DNA of 64,000 nucleotides. It comes from Bradyrhizobium lablabi (GTDB lineage Bacteria; Pseudomonadota; Alphaproteobacteria; Rhizobiales; Xanthobacteraceae). The notes beneath the pieces were generated by a model. The model was not told where the DNA came from, did no database searches, and worked only from the letters and a program-made list of their open reading frames with translations. The stretch covers positions 2,666,001 to 2,730,000 of the forward strand of contig NZ_LT670844.1 in NCBI RefSeq assembly GCF_900141755.1. Reading direction: 5' to 3'. The position numbers were made by a program, and so were the translations under genes. This document shows positions 44,618-52,989 of this stretch, in pieces (position 1 is the first letter of the stretch; every line of letters starts with the position of its first letter).

Positions 44618-46630
44618 TCAAACGCTCCGTTGGAACCGTCCCGAAGACTCCCCAAAACCCTCGATCAGGGCCTCGGTGCCGTCCACTTCCGCCAGCCTCG
44701 CCTTGACATCGCGCAGCCACGCCAAATTTGCCTCGCTGGCTTCCTCGCCCAGGGCCAGCTCGGCATCCTTCAATTCCCTAAGTAATGAGTGCCATTGGCG
44801 ATGCAAGGAGACGAGCTGATGCCAGGTGGAAAGAACGTCATCGCGGGCGGCGCCGGGGCCTGCGCCCCACACCGCCGGGGTCGTGATTATCAGCTCAACC
44901 CTTTGAAGTAGTTGTGAAAAACCGCCCGCTGCGAGGTCGGCCCGCATCTTCTCGGCTTGTTCCGATGGTTCCGGAGAGTGGTGATGGTCTTTCGCGAAGG
45001 CGGCGATGATGCCGGCGCGCAGTTTGTTGGCCTCCGGGTGAGCCATTTCCAGTGCCGCCACCTCCTCGAGATGGTCGTGCAGCAACCAAGGATGATTGAT
45101 CAGGGATTGCAGGATCAGGGCCTCGCGGCGGGAGATCGCGCTGCGCTGGCCGCGCATGATCGGGCTCAGCGCAAGCTGCGGGCTCGCCGCCTGATAGGGC
45201 CCGGGGCTGAGAGCGGGGCTGCCGCCGCCGCCCTGCCCGCGGCCAAACCGGCCTGCCGCGCCCGGCTTGAACGGGCCGCGCGGGGCAAAGCGCCGGCCTG
45301 ATTCGCCACTGAGACTGCCGCCACGGTAACCACCTTTGCCGTAACCACCTTGCGAGGTTTCGGGTGCGAAGGTGCGCAGCAAGCGCTCGGCGAGATGCTG
45401 GCGATAATAGCGCCGCACCACTTCATCGCGGATGCCATTGGTAAGTTCGCCGATCCGCGCCTCCAGCGCCGCGCGCCGCTCGGGCGTCGCAAAAGTGCCG
45501 GCCTCGATCTCGCGCGACCAGATGATGTCGGCGAGCCCGCGCGCGGCGGAAATCACCTCCTCGATCGCACCGCGCCCACCGGAGCGGGCGAGATCGTCGG
45601 GGTCCTGCCCTTCGGGCAACAATGCAAAACGAAGACTCTTTCCGGGCTTGAGATGCGGCAGCGCCAGATCGGCCGCGCGCCAGGCGGCCTTCTGCCCGGC
45701 CTTGTCGCCGTCGAAGCACAGGATCGGCTCATCCGCCATCTTCCACAACAGTGACAGCTGGTTTTCGGTGAGCGCCGTGCCGAGCGGGGCGACGCTTGCG
45801 GCAAAACCGGCGCCGACCATGGCGATGACGTCGACATAGCCTTCGACCACCACCAGCGCGCTGCCGTTATGCGCGGCCTGCCGCGCGGGCGCCAAGTTGT
45901 AGAGATTGTCGCCCTTGTGAAACAGCGGGGTTTCCGGCGAGTTCAGATATTTGGCCGGCGCATCCTTTTCCAGCGCGCGGCCGCCGAAGGCGATCACGCG
46001 GCCGCGCAAGTCCGTGATCGGAAACATCACGCGATCCCGGAAGCGATCATAGGGCACCGGGATGTCGTCGCCTGAAACCAGGAGGCCGGCTTCGACCATG
46101 TCCTCGACCGGAATGCCCTGCGCGCCCAGATATTCCTTCAACGCAAAACGCTCGCCCGGGGCATAGCCGATGCGGAACTGCACCTGGACGGAAGGCGAGA
46201 TCGCGCGGTCGCCGAGATAGCCGCGCGCCTTGGCGCCATTGCGCGAGGCCAGCGTATCGGCGAAGAACTTTGCCGCGAGCTCCATCACGTCATGCAGCGT
46301 TTTGCGGCGCTGTTCTTGCCGCGCGGCGTCAGGGGTCGCGGCGGGCAGCGCTACGCCGGCCATCGCAGCGAGCCGCTCGACGGCCTCAGTAAAACCGACG
46401 CCCTCGGTCTCCATCAGGAAGGAGATGATGTCGCCATGCTTGCCGGAGGAGAAGTCGTGATAAAATCCCTTCTGGTCGTTAACCGTGAACGACGGCGATT
46501 TTTCCTGCTGGAACGGCGACAGCCCCTTCCACTCTTTTCCCGCCTTCTTCAATTTCACGCGGCGGCCCACGACTTCGGAGACCGGAAGCCGGGCACGCAG
46601 CTCATCAAGGAATTGGGGCGTGAAGCGCAT
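44618..46630 (-). CDS. dnaG: DNA primase DnaG with degenerate zinc-binding domain
   Basis: A 670-residue primase from the ATG at 46630 (the frame stays open upstream to 46765 through repeat sequence). It has the TOPRIM core with VVVEGYVDVIAMVGAGF and CFDGDKAGQKAAWRAA, and a C-terminal helicase-binding domain. The N-terminal zinc-binding domain aligns well, but the four usual ligands are Ser38, Gln41, Asp59 and Ser62 (GLSPFQQEKSPSF ... FYHDFSSGKHGD), so it cannot bind zinc in the standard way. Primes lagging-strand synthesis. Confidence 0.95.
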   Translation of the reverse strand: MRFTPQFLDELRARLPVSEVVGRRVKLKKAGKEWKGLSPFQQEKSPSFTVNDQKGFYHDFSSGKHGDIISFLMETEGVGFTEAVERLAAMAGVALPAATPDAARQEQRRKTLHDVMELAAKFFADTLASRNGAKARGYLGDRAISPSVQVQFRIGYAPGERFALKEYLGAQGIPVEDMVEAGLLVSGDDIPVPYDRFRDRVMFPITDLRGRVIAFGGRALEKDAPAKYLNSPETPLFHKGDNLYNLAPARQAAHNGSALVVVEGYVDVIAMVGAGFAASVAPLGTALTENQLSLLWKMADEPILCFDGDKAGQKAAWRAADLALPHLKPGKSLRFALLPEGQDPDDLARSGGRGAIEEVISAARGLADIIWSREIEAGTFATPERRAALEARIGELTNGIRDEVVRRYYRQHLAERLLRTFAPETSQGGYGKGGYRGGSLSGESGRRFAPRGPFKPGAAGRFGRGQGGGGSPALSPGPYQAASPQLALSPIMRGQRSAISRREALILQSLINHPWLLHDHLEEVAALEMAHPEANKLRAGIIAAFAKDHHHSPEPSEQAEKMRADLAAGGFSQLLQRVELIITTPAVWGAGPGAARDDVLSTWHQLVSLHRQWHSLLRELKDAELALGEEASEANLAWLRDVKARLAEVDGTEALIEGFGESSGRFQRSV

Positions 46631-46723
46631 GTTTGGGATTCTGGGTGAGTCGGGGGACGATGCCAACCGATCATCGATATAGGGACGGCGGGGTAAAATA
46701 CGAAGATTGTGGGCCTTCTCGCC

Positions 46724-46848
46724 GCTATTCACAGGGGGCCGCTTCACACGCCGCGCTCGCCCCATCGCCCCCTCTCCCGCTCTTCGCGGGGGAGGGTTGG
46801 GGTGGGGGACTCTCCGCGGTCACGGTGCTCGACGTAACCCAACGCCTG
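46724..46848. repeat. Left fragment of a family-3 repeat interrupted by the IS element
   Basis: Runs GCTATTCACAGGGGGCCGC ... CCTCTCCCGCTCTTCGCGGG ... GACTCTCCGCGGTCACGG ... CCCAACGCCTG and then stops at the IS left end. The uninterrupted continuation is seen at 48302-48347. Confidence 0.85.
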
Positions 46849-46876
46849 TGATCTTCCCCCGAAAAAATGGACAGGG

Positions 46877-47737
46877 TTAAGCTGCTTTTAGCTCCATCTC
46901 GATCGGGCTGATGTAGCCGATGGCCGAGTGACGCCGAGTTCGATTGTAGAAGCCTTCAATGTAGGCAAAGATATCGCGTTTGGCTTCTGCTCGTGTTGCA
47001 TATTGCCGGTGATGAACGAGCTCGGTTTTGAGCGTGTGGAAGAAGCTCTCCATCGGGGCATTGTCGTAGCAGTCGCCCTTGCGGCTCATCGAGGCCCGGA
47101 AGCCGGCGGACTGCATCACCTTGCGGTAGTCCGCCGAGGCATATTGAACGCCCCGATCGGAATGGTGGATCAGGCCGGCGCCAGGCCGCTGCGCCGAGAT
47201 GGCCATCTTCAATGCTACCAACGGCAGGTCGGCGCGCAAATGATTCTCCATCGCCCAGCCCACGATCCTGCGGCTGTAGAGGTCCAAGATGGTGGCCAGA
47301 TAGAGCCAGCCCTGATCGGTCTCGACATAGGTGATGTCGGCGAGCCAGATCCGGTTCGGCGCGGCGGCGGTGAAGTTGCGGTCGAGCAGGTTCGGGGCGA
47401 TCGGGAGGTCGTGGCGGCTGTCGGTGGTCCGCACCCGGCTTCGCCGCGCCATGATGGCCCTGATACCGTGATGGCGCATCAATCGCTCAATGCGACCGCG
47501 GCTCGCCCCGCGGCCCTGCGCCTTCAGCTCGACATGGATGCGCGGGCTGCCATAGCGTCCGCAGGTATCGCGATGGACCCGCCTGATGTCGTCAATGAGG
47601 TGACGATTGGCGGCGGATCGCCGGCTCTCCGGGCGGGAGCGCCAGGCATAATAGCCGGCCGGCGAGACCCCGAGCACGTCGCACAGGATCGTCACCGGGT
47701 AATCGGCGCGGCGATCTTCGATGAAGCGGAATCTCAT
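46877..47737 (-). CDS. IS3-family transposase OrfB (DDE domain)
   Basis: The DDE catalytic domain. Typical blocks are RYGSPRIHVEL, NRIWLADITYVETDQGWLYLATILDLYSRRIVGW with the first Asp, LIHHSDRGVQYAS with the second Asp, and DNAPMESFFHTLKTELVHH with the Glu. OrfB can begin at the ATG at 47737, which overlaps the stop of OrfA (ATGA), or be made as an OrfAB fusion by -1 frameshifting at the A AAA AAG (about 47767-47773 on the plus strand). The whole DDE domain looks intact, so the element may be mobile. Confidence 0.95.
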   Translation of the reverse strand: MRFRFIEDRRADYPVTILCDVLGVSPAGYYAWRSRPESRRSAANRHLIDDIRRVHRDTCGRYGSPRIHVELKAQGRGASRGRIERLMRHHGIRAIMARRSRVRTTDSRHDLPIAPNLLDRNFTAAAPNRIWLADITYVETDQGWLYLATILDLYSRRIVGWAMENHLRADLPLVALKMAISAQRPGAGLIHHSDRGVQYASADYRKVMQSAGFRASMSRKGDCYDNAPMESFFHTLKTELVHHRQYATRAEAKRDIFAYIEGFYNRTRRHSAIGYISPIEMELKAA

Positions 47738-48054
47738 GTCCGCGTTCCAGCAAAGATCGCGATCGACTTTTTTAAAATGTCGCGCTCCATGCGCAGCCGC
47801 TCGTTCTCTCGCTGCAAACGAGCGATCTCTGCCGCGTGGTCCGCCGACGGCAGCGTCGCCTGCGTTGTGGGGCGCCGCGCCGCCGCCGTCGGCTCCCGCC
47901 CAGCCCCACGTAGTTCCACCCAGCGCCGCAGCACCGAATCGCGCAGCCCAAGTTCCCTGGCCACCGATCCGATCGATCGGCCGCTCGAAGCCACCAGATC
48001 GACCGCTTGCCGCTTGTAGTCGTCCGTAAACGACCGACGTTGACGTCCTTCCAT
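47734..48054 (-). CDS. IS3-family OrfA
   Basis: A 106-residue OrfA. RRSFTDDYKRQAVDLVASSGRSIGSVARELGLRDSVLRRWV is the helix-turn-helix that binds the ends, and LQRENERLRMERDILKKSIAIF is a leucine-zipper-like dimerisation helix. The codons AAA AAG before its C terminus form the slippery heptamer A AAA AAG. A -1 slip there gives KKVDRDLCWNADMRF, joining into the OrfB frame. Confidence 0.93.
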   Translation of the reverse strand: MEGRQRRSFTDDYKRQAVDLVASSGRSIGSVARELGLRDSVLRRWVELRGAGREPTAAARRPTTQATLPSADHAAEIARLQRENERLRMERDILKKSIAIFAGTRT

Positions 48055-48116
48055 CCGACACCTCCTGGCTCCTTGAGCCTACTACAGGTGTCCATCAATT
48101 CGGAGGAGGTTCACTG

Positions 48117-48609
48117 CAGCCAAATAGCGCTTCTCGACAGTCCCAGCGCGGAGAGAGCCCCCACCCCGGCCCTCCCCCGCGAAGAGCGGGAGAGGGAGTT
48201 CGCCGGGCTATTCACAGGGGCCGCTAGCGCCGCGGCCGTCCTCTCTCCCGCTCTTCGCGGGGGAGGGTTGGGGTGGGGGACTCTCCGCGGTCACGGTGCT
48301 CGACGTAACCCAACGCCTGCAGCCAAATAGCGCTTCTCGACAGTCCCAGCGCGGAGAGAGCCCCCACCCCGGCCCTCCCCCGCGAAGAGCGGGAGAGGGA
48401 GTGAACCGCCGGGCTATTCACAGGGGGCGCTAGCGCCGCGGCCGTCCCCTCTCCCGCTCTTCGCGGGGGAGAGTTAGGGTGGGGGCTCTCTCCGCACTGG
48501 GATTGTCGAGAAGCGCGATCTCACTGTGGCCGTGCATTCACGTCGAGCACCGTCGACGCGGAGAGAGCCCCCACCCCGGCCCTCCCCCGCGAAGAGCGGG
48601 AGAGGGAGT
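48117..48609. repeat. Array of alternating family-3 palindromic repeats
   Basis: Five GAGAGAGCCCCCACCCC-type modules alternate orientation: 48147-48198, 48241-48290 (inverted), 48351-48401, 48446-48495 (inverted), 48557-48609. Two longer direct copies of about 203 bp start at CAGCCAAATAGCG (48117 and 48320). The first is where the IS3 element sits at its left boundary. A tail with CACTGGGATTGTCGAGAAGCGCGA at 48496 is an inverted partner of the CTTCTCGACAGTCCCAGCG motif. Confidence 0.88.
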
Positions 48610-48637
48610 GAACCGCCGTCGCGTCTAGTCTCTGCGC

Positions 48638-49036
48638 CTATTCTTCCATAAACCGGCCCGAAGCAATCCGCGGCAGGCCGGTGACGGGCCAGTTGTAGAT
48701 ATAGGTCCACGCTTCGCCCACGGCGCCGTCGTCTGATGTCACCGGCAGCATCTGCCGGATATATTCGGTCGGTTCCGCAAATCCCTCGCCGCAGGCCTCA
48801 TACATGTCGAGCTCGCGCAGCAAGGCGTCGCGCTCGCGCAGACGAAACACTTCGCCGAACACGATGTCGGCAGGATCGTCCGACAGCACCAGCCCCGGAT
48901 AATGTTTTATGAGATAAAGCCGGCCCTGGCAGCGCATTTCGCCCAAAAAGTCCGCGTTGGCCGAGAGCAGCTGCGCCATCGGATGATCGAAGCCGCGCAT
49001 CAGCGTGCCGTAGACGAAGAGATGGTTGGAGGTCAT
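48638..49036 (-). CDS. Gamma-glutamylcyclotransferase-family (AIG2-like) protein
   Basis: A 132-residue protein with the signature LFVYGTLMRGFDHP at the N terminus and GRLYLIKHYPGLV, ELDMYEACGEGF and EAWTYIYNW further on. The central glutamate (in LRELDMYEA) corresponds to the catalytic residue of gamma-glutamylcyclotransferases. The exact substrate is unknown. Confidence 0.88.
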   Translation of the reverse strand: MTSNHLFVYGTLMRGFDHPMAQLLSANADFLGEMRCQGRLYLIKHYPGLVLSDDPADIVFGEVFRLRERDALLRELDMYEACGEGFAEPTEYIRQMLPVTSDDGAVGEAWTYIYNWPVTGLPRIASGRFMEE

Positions 49037-49050
49037 CGACTATCTCACCC

Positions 49051-49199
49051 CGTCATTGCGAGCGAAGCGAAGCAATCCAGAGCCCCGCAAGCGGAAAGCT
49101 GGATTGCTTCGTCGCTTTGCTCCTCGCAATGACGGGGAGAAGCCGGTGCCATCCTCACGTCGTCACCACTTCGTCGCTTTGCTCCTCGCAATGACGGGG
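49051..49199. repeat. GTCATTGCGAG palindromic repeat with partial direct duplication
   Basis: CGTCATTGCGAGCGAAGCG ... CTTTGCTCCTCGCAATGACGG (49051-49135), followed by GAAGCCGGTGCCATCCTCACG and a second TCGTCGCTTTGCTCCTCGCAATGACGGGG at 49171-49199. The pieces TCGTCGCT and GGTGCCATCCTCACG occur twice within 100 bp. Confidence 0.8.
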
Positions 49200-49224
49200 T
49201 GAGGCCGGTGCCATCCTCACGCAA

Positions 49225-50037
49225 TCACGCCGTCACCACCTCGTCGCTGACGACGACGAATTTTGCAAGGTTCATCCGGCCAAAGCTCGTGGTCAGTGCG
49301 ACGTCGGCGGCGTCGCGGCCCGTCCCCATCAGGATGCGGCCGATGCGCGGGTGATTGTGGCGGGCGTCGAAAGTGTACCATTGGCCGGACAGATAGACCT
49401 CGAACCAGCCGGAAAAATCCATCGGCTCGGGCTCGGGGGGAATGCCGATGTCGCCCATGTAACCCGTGCAATAGCGCGCCGGGATGCCCATGCAGCGGCA
49501 GAAGGTCAACGCCAGATGCGCGAAATCGCGGCACACGCCGGTGCGCTGCTCGTAGACGTCATGGGCGGATTTCATGTGGTGGGCGTGCGGGTAACCAAAG
49601 GTGACATGATCGTGCACGAAGTCGCAGATCGCCTGCACCCGCGCCCATCCCGGCTTGCTGGTGCCGAACAGCGACCAGGCGATATCGGTGAGCTTGTCGG
49701 TTTCGCAATAGCGGCTCGCCATCAGATAGAGCAGCAACTCATCCGGCAATTTGTCGATCGGAAGCTGCTGCGCGCTCGGCGCCACGACATCGGGTAGTCC
49801 GCTGTCGCGCACCAGCGCCTTGCAGCGCAAGGTCACGCCGCCGGCGGGCGCCACCAATCTCCCGCAGATATTGCCGAAGCTGTCGCGGTAGAAGCCGATC
49901 GGTACGTTCGGCTCGGCGACGATGGTCTCGCTGCCGATGATGTCCTTTTGCCGCGAGGGGTGAATCGAGAGCATGATCACCATCGGCGTCGCCGCCGGCG
50001 CCGCGTAAGAAATCTCGAAACCGACCTTGATTTCCAT
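49225..50037 (-). CDS. Transglutaminase-like protein, catalytic His absent
   Basis: A 270-residue protein. The transglutaminase-like core includes Cys169 in RTGVCRDFAHLALTFCRCMGIPARY. The catalytic His would be expected in DFHAWFEVYL but the sequence reads MDFSGWFEVYLSGQWYTFDARHN, with Ser209 in its place; Asp224 is present. The protein may be catalytically inactive, or use a different residue. It follows the other transglutaminase gene by 2 bp and is surely co-expressed. Confidence 0.88.
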   Translation of the reverse strand: MEIKVGFEISYAAPAATPMVIMLSIHPSRQKDIIGSETIVAEPNVPIGFYRDSFGNICGRLVAPAGGVTLRCKALVRDSGLPDVVAPSAQQLPIDKLPDELLLYLMASRYCETDKLTDIAWSLFGTSKPGWARVQAICDFVHDHVTFGYPHAHHMKSAHDVYEQRTGVCRDFAHLALTFCRCMGIPARYCTGYMGDIGIPPEPEPMDFSGWFEVYLSGQWYTFDARHNHPRIGRILMGTGRDAADVALTTSFGRMNLAKFVVVSDEVVTA

Positions 50038-50039
50038 GA

Positions 50040-50936
50040 CTATACCCTTGCTCTTGCCTCTTCGCCGGCAGACACGACGTTGATAGCGACCTCCATGCCG
50101 ACATAGGCATCGGCCGAACCGAGATAGACGCCGTGCAGCGGGATGGCCTGGCGCGGATCGCGCGCCACCGCGACGCGGATGAGGTCGCGGGTGCCGACAA
50201 TGCCGTTGGTCGGGTCGAACTCGATCCAGCCCGCGCTCGGCAGATAGACCTGCACCCAGGCATGGGTCGAGCCGCCGCCGACATAGCCGTGCGCGCGATC
50301 TCCGGGTATGAACAGATATCCCGACACGAAGCGCGCGGCGATGCCGAGCCGCCGCAGCGCCTCGATCATGAACAGCGCGTAGTCGCGGCAGGTGCCGGAT
50401 CGCGTCTGCAGCGTATCGAGCGGATGCTGGGTGCCGTGCTCATGGCGCTTGCGGTACATGAACATCTCGCGGATGCCGTAGGTCATGTTGCACAGAATGT
50501 TGAAAGTCGGGGTCGGTCCCTGCGCGTCGAGAAAAATCCGCGCCCAGGCCGACAGCTCGCCGTCGGGATCGCTGTATTGCGGCGTGATGAACTGGACGAG
50601 ATCGGGAAACTCGTCGTCGTCGTAGTGGAACGGATAGAAATACGCCGGATCGTCCGGGGTCAGCGCGAATTCCTCGGCGGGATTGTGCTCGACGGTTGCG
50701 GTCGAATTGAACGACAGGCTATCGGCGCGCTCGTCGAAGGTCGCGATCCCTACGCTGTTGCCGAACACGTCGTGGATCCAGCGCAGCGACATCGGCTTCG
50801 GCGCGATGACGAGACGGTGCGCATGCACGCGCAGATCATGGCCGTCGCGCGGGCGCAGCATGATACGGTGTTCGCCGAACGCTACCGGGTGGGCGTAGCG
50901 GTATTCGGTCTTGTGATGGATCGTGAGCAGCGGCAT
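50040..50936 (-). CDS. Transglutaminase-family protein
   Basis: A 298-residue protein. The N-terminal part starts LLTIHHKTEYRYAHPVAFGEHRIMLRPRDGHD, typical of the bacterial transglutaminase N-terminal domain. The catalytic triad is Cys183 (RSGTCRDYALFMIEALRRLGIAARFVSGYLF), His225 (GGGSTHAWVQVYLPSAGWIEFDPTNG) and Asp241. Such pairs are common in proteobacteria; substrate is unknown. It is the first gene of a two-gene operon. Confidence 0.93.
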   Translation of the reverse strand: MPLLTIHHKTEYRYAHPVAFGEHRIMLRPRDGHDLRVHAHRLVIAPKPMSLRWIHDVFGNSVGIATFDERADSLSFNSTATVEHNPAEEFALTPDDPAYFYPFHYDDDEFPDLVQFITPQYSDPDGELSAWARIFLDAQGPTPTFNILCNMTYGIREMFMYRKRHEHGTQHPLDTLQTRSGTCRDYALFMIEALRRLGIAARFVSGYLFIPGDRAHGYVGGGSTHAWVQVYLPSAGWIEFDPTNGIVGTRDLIRVAVARDPRQAIPLHGVYLGSADAYVGMEVAINVVSAGEEARARV

Positions 50937-51035
50937 CGTTGTGCAACAATTATGACTTTATGCGATGTAATCTATACCGATCCCTGCTTATTCCTAAATC
51001 GGAATGCCGCTTCGATAGGCAATAGTTAAGGAACA

Positions 51036-51842
51036 ATGGCTTTGGACAGCGAAGTCGACGCATCTTTACTTAGTCGGGAAGATGCCGCGCCGGTTCATGA
51101 AGAAAATGCGTTGGGACGCTCGCCGTTCCTCTTGACGTCGGATCATTTCGGCCGATTGATCCCGGCAGCGCTCGGCGACCTCGGGCTTCCCGTGAGCGAG
51201 CTGACGCGGCATATCGCCTGGGATATCGGCATTGCCGCCGTCGCCTCCGCGCTGTCAAAGCATCTCGACGCGCATCTGATCGCGCAGCGTTATTCGCGGC
51301 TCGTGATCGACTGCAACCGCCCGCCGGCCGCGCCAGGCTCGATCCCGCGCATCAGCGAGGCGACCGTGATACCCGGCAATGAAGGCCTTTCGCGCGACGC
51401 GGCCGAAGCGCGGCGCCGGCAGATCTTCGATCCCTACCATCATCGCATCCGTGAGGTGATCGACGCCCGGCTCGCCGAGAAGCTGCCGACGGTGCTGGTG
51501 TCGCTGCATAGTTTCACACCGGTTTATGCCGGGATCGCGCGACCCTGGCATATCGGCACGCTCTATCATCGCGATACGAGATTGCCGCCGCTTTTACTCA
51601 AGATGTTGCGCGCCGAGGCAGATCTCGTGGTCGGCGACAACGAGCCCTATGCGGTGAGCGACGAGACCGATTACACGATCCCCGTGCATGGCGAGGCGCG
51701 CGGCCTGATGAATTCAGGCATCGAGATCCGGCAGGATTTGATCACTGATCCCTCCGGGCAGACCGAATGGGCGGAGCGGCTGGCGCGGGTTCTTGCCGAG
51801 ATCGAGACGACGTTGCGCCCGCAGGGGTTCTTTTCGGCTTAA
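51036..51842 (+). CDS. N-formylglutamate amidohydrolase-like protein
   Basis: A 268-residue hydrolase-like protein. Conserved positions are FLLTSDHFGRLIPAALGDLGL, the RLVIDCNRPP block, and VLVSLHSFTPVYAGIARPWHIGTLYHRD, which contains a metal/active-site His. AAGGA lies upstream of the ATG. Members of FGase superfamily cleave N-formylglutamate or related N-acyl compounds. The 3' end overlaps the DUF3592 gene by four bases. Confidence 0.9.
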   Translation: MALDSEVDASLLSREDAAPVHEENALGRSPFLLTSDHFGRLIPAALGDLGLPVSELTRHIAWDIGIAAVASALSKHLDAHLIAQRYSRLVIDCNRPPAAPGSIPRISEATVIPGNEGLSRDAAEARRRQIFDPYHHRIREVIDARLAEKLPTVLVSLHSFTPVYAGIARPWHIGTLYHRDTRLPPLLLKMLRAEADLVVGDNEPYAVSDETDYTIPVHGEARGLMNSGIEIRQDLITDPSGQTEWAERLARVLAEIETTLRPQGFFSA

Positions 51843-52813
51843 GCCGCGTGCGCAACGAAATACGCGCCGGCCGCGAAGCCGAGCACGATCAGCCATAGGA
51901 TCCACGCAAAACCCGCGCGCGGGTCGAGCACCGCCTCGGAAGGATTGGCGGGGTTGACGTAGACATTGACGATGGCGCCGTTTCGATAAGCGTTGGTGAA
52001 TTTGCCCACGAGCCAGCCCGAGGTCGAGCGCACGCCGGTGGTGAGGCTTGAGTGGACATTGGTGTAGGCGACATTGTTGTAGCGGTAGGTGTAGGAGACC
52101 GTTCGCTGAAACATCGCCTCGCCCGGCACGAAGTCGCTTTCCGGCGCGGTGCGGTATTGTTCGAGCGCCGACATCCGGATGGTGCCCGGCACCACCGGCC
52201 AGTCCTTTGCCAGCGATGCCTGCCGCTGCAGTGCGAGCGCGAACAGCGCCGTCACAAAGCCGAATGCGCCGAACGCGACTACCAGCGGCGACGTCTTGGG
52301 GTTGGCGAGCCGCGTCGCGATGAACTCGCTTAGCTGATGCAGGCCGATGGCCGAGCCGAACACAACCGCGAGCACGATTCCCGTTGCGATACCGAGGCAG
52401 GCCCACAGGACCTTCGGCAGGTCGCGGTCCAGCACCGCCTCGTGCGGATACAGCGGGTTGTAGTAGACGGGCACAACGGTGCCGACCGGATAGCGCGCGA
52501 TGGTCTCGGCGACCTCGAAATTGCCGCGGTCTTCACTGACGCTGACGCGGTTGCTGCGCAAGCTTCGGCCGCGGACGGAATATTCGTAGACGATATTGGC
52601 GAAGTTGCGCCGCTCGAAGCGATAGCCGTCGTCGCGGCTGTTGTCGATCACCCTGACCTCGCGCACTTCGGAAGTAGAGGTCACCACCTTGCCCGTCGCC
52701 TGCGGCCAATTCCTGGCGGCGCGCACCTCCAGCGTTTTATAGGTCGCGGCAAAAAGGATCAGCCCGAGCGGCGCGAGCAGCATCGCATAGACTTGCCAGG
52801 GTAGATCGGGCAC
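51839..52813 (-). CDS. DUF3592 membrane protein
   Basis: About 324 residues from the GTG at 52813, which has GAGG eight bases upstream; the frame runs further to a TTG at 52855. Four or five membrane helices. It has two DUF3592-type modules: ATGKVVTSTSEVREVRVIDNSR ... YPVGTVVPVYYNPLYPHEAVLDR and a second VVPGTIRMSALEQYRTAP ... NVYVNPANPSEAVLDPR. Function unknown. The C-terminal module resembles periplasmic sensing domains. Confidence 0.82.
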   Translation of the reverse strand: MPDLPWQVYAMLLAPLGLILFAATYKTLEVRAARNWPQATGKVVTSTSEVREVRVIDNSRDDGYRFERRNFANIVYEYSVRGRSLRSNRVSVSEDRGNFEVAETIARYPVGTVVPVYYNPLYPHEAVLDRDLPKVLWACLGIATGIVLAVVFGSAIGLHQLSEFIATRLANPKTSPLVVAFGAFGFVTALFALALQRQASLAKDWPVVPGTIRMSALEQYRTAPESDFVPGEAMFQRTVSYTYRYNNVAYTNVHSSLTTGVRSTSGWLVGKFTNAYRNGAIVNVYVNPANPSEAVLDPRAGFAWILWLIVLGFAAGAYFVAHAA

Positions 52814-52884
52814 GAACGCATCCTCGTAAAACCGGCAGTTGGCGGTTAGACGCAACGCCGGCTCGGCCGGTTCAATGCCCTCCC

Positions 52885-52982
52885 GATCGTGATCCGATTA
52901 GATTCAATCGGATCACGATCTCATCTCTTTGTTTGAGCATGATCTTTTCGGAAAACCGGTTTCCACTTTTCCGGATCATGCT
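52885..52982. repeat. GATCATGC-type palindromic repeat
   Basis: CGATCGTGATCCGATTAGATTC pairs with GAATCTAATCGGATCACGATC-like text (TCAATCGGATCACGATC), then GAGCATGATCTTTTCGGAAAACCGG and CCACTTTTCCGGATCATGC. A very common intergenic repeat in Bradyrhizobium and relatives, from memory. Confidence 0.85.
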
Positions 52983-52989
52983 GCCGCGC

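Larger units (their letters stand above)
46849..48113 (-). mobile_element. IS3-family insertion sequence (about 1.27 kb)
   Basis: Outer ends carry imperfect inverted repeats: plus strand at the left TGATCTTCCCCCGAA then AAAATGGACAGG, and minus strand at the right TGAACCTCCTCCGAA then TTGATGGACACC. It is flanked by a 3-bp direct repeat CTG at 46846-46848 and 48114-48116. The element holds two overlapping genes on the minus strand, read as OrfA and OrfAB through a slippery A AAA AAG. The flanks join to form the repeat sequence that is intact at 48302-48347, showing this is an insertion in a pre-existing repeat. Confidence 0.96.
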
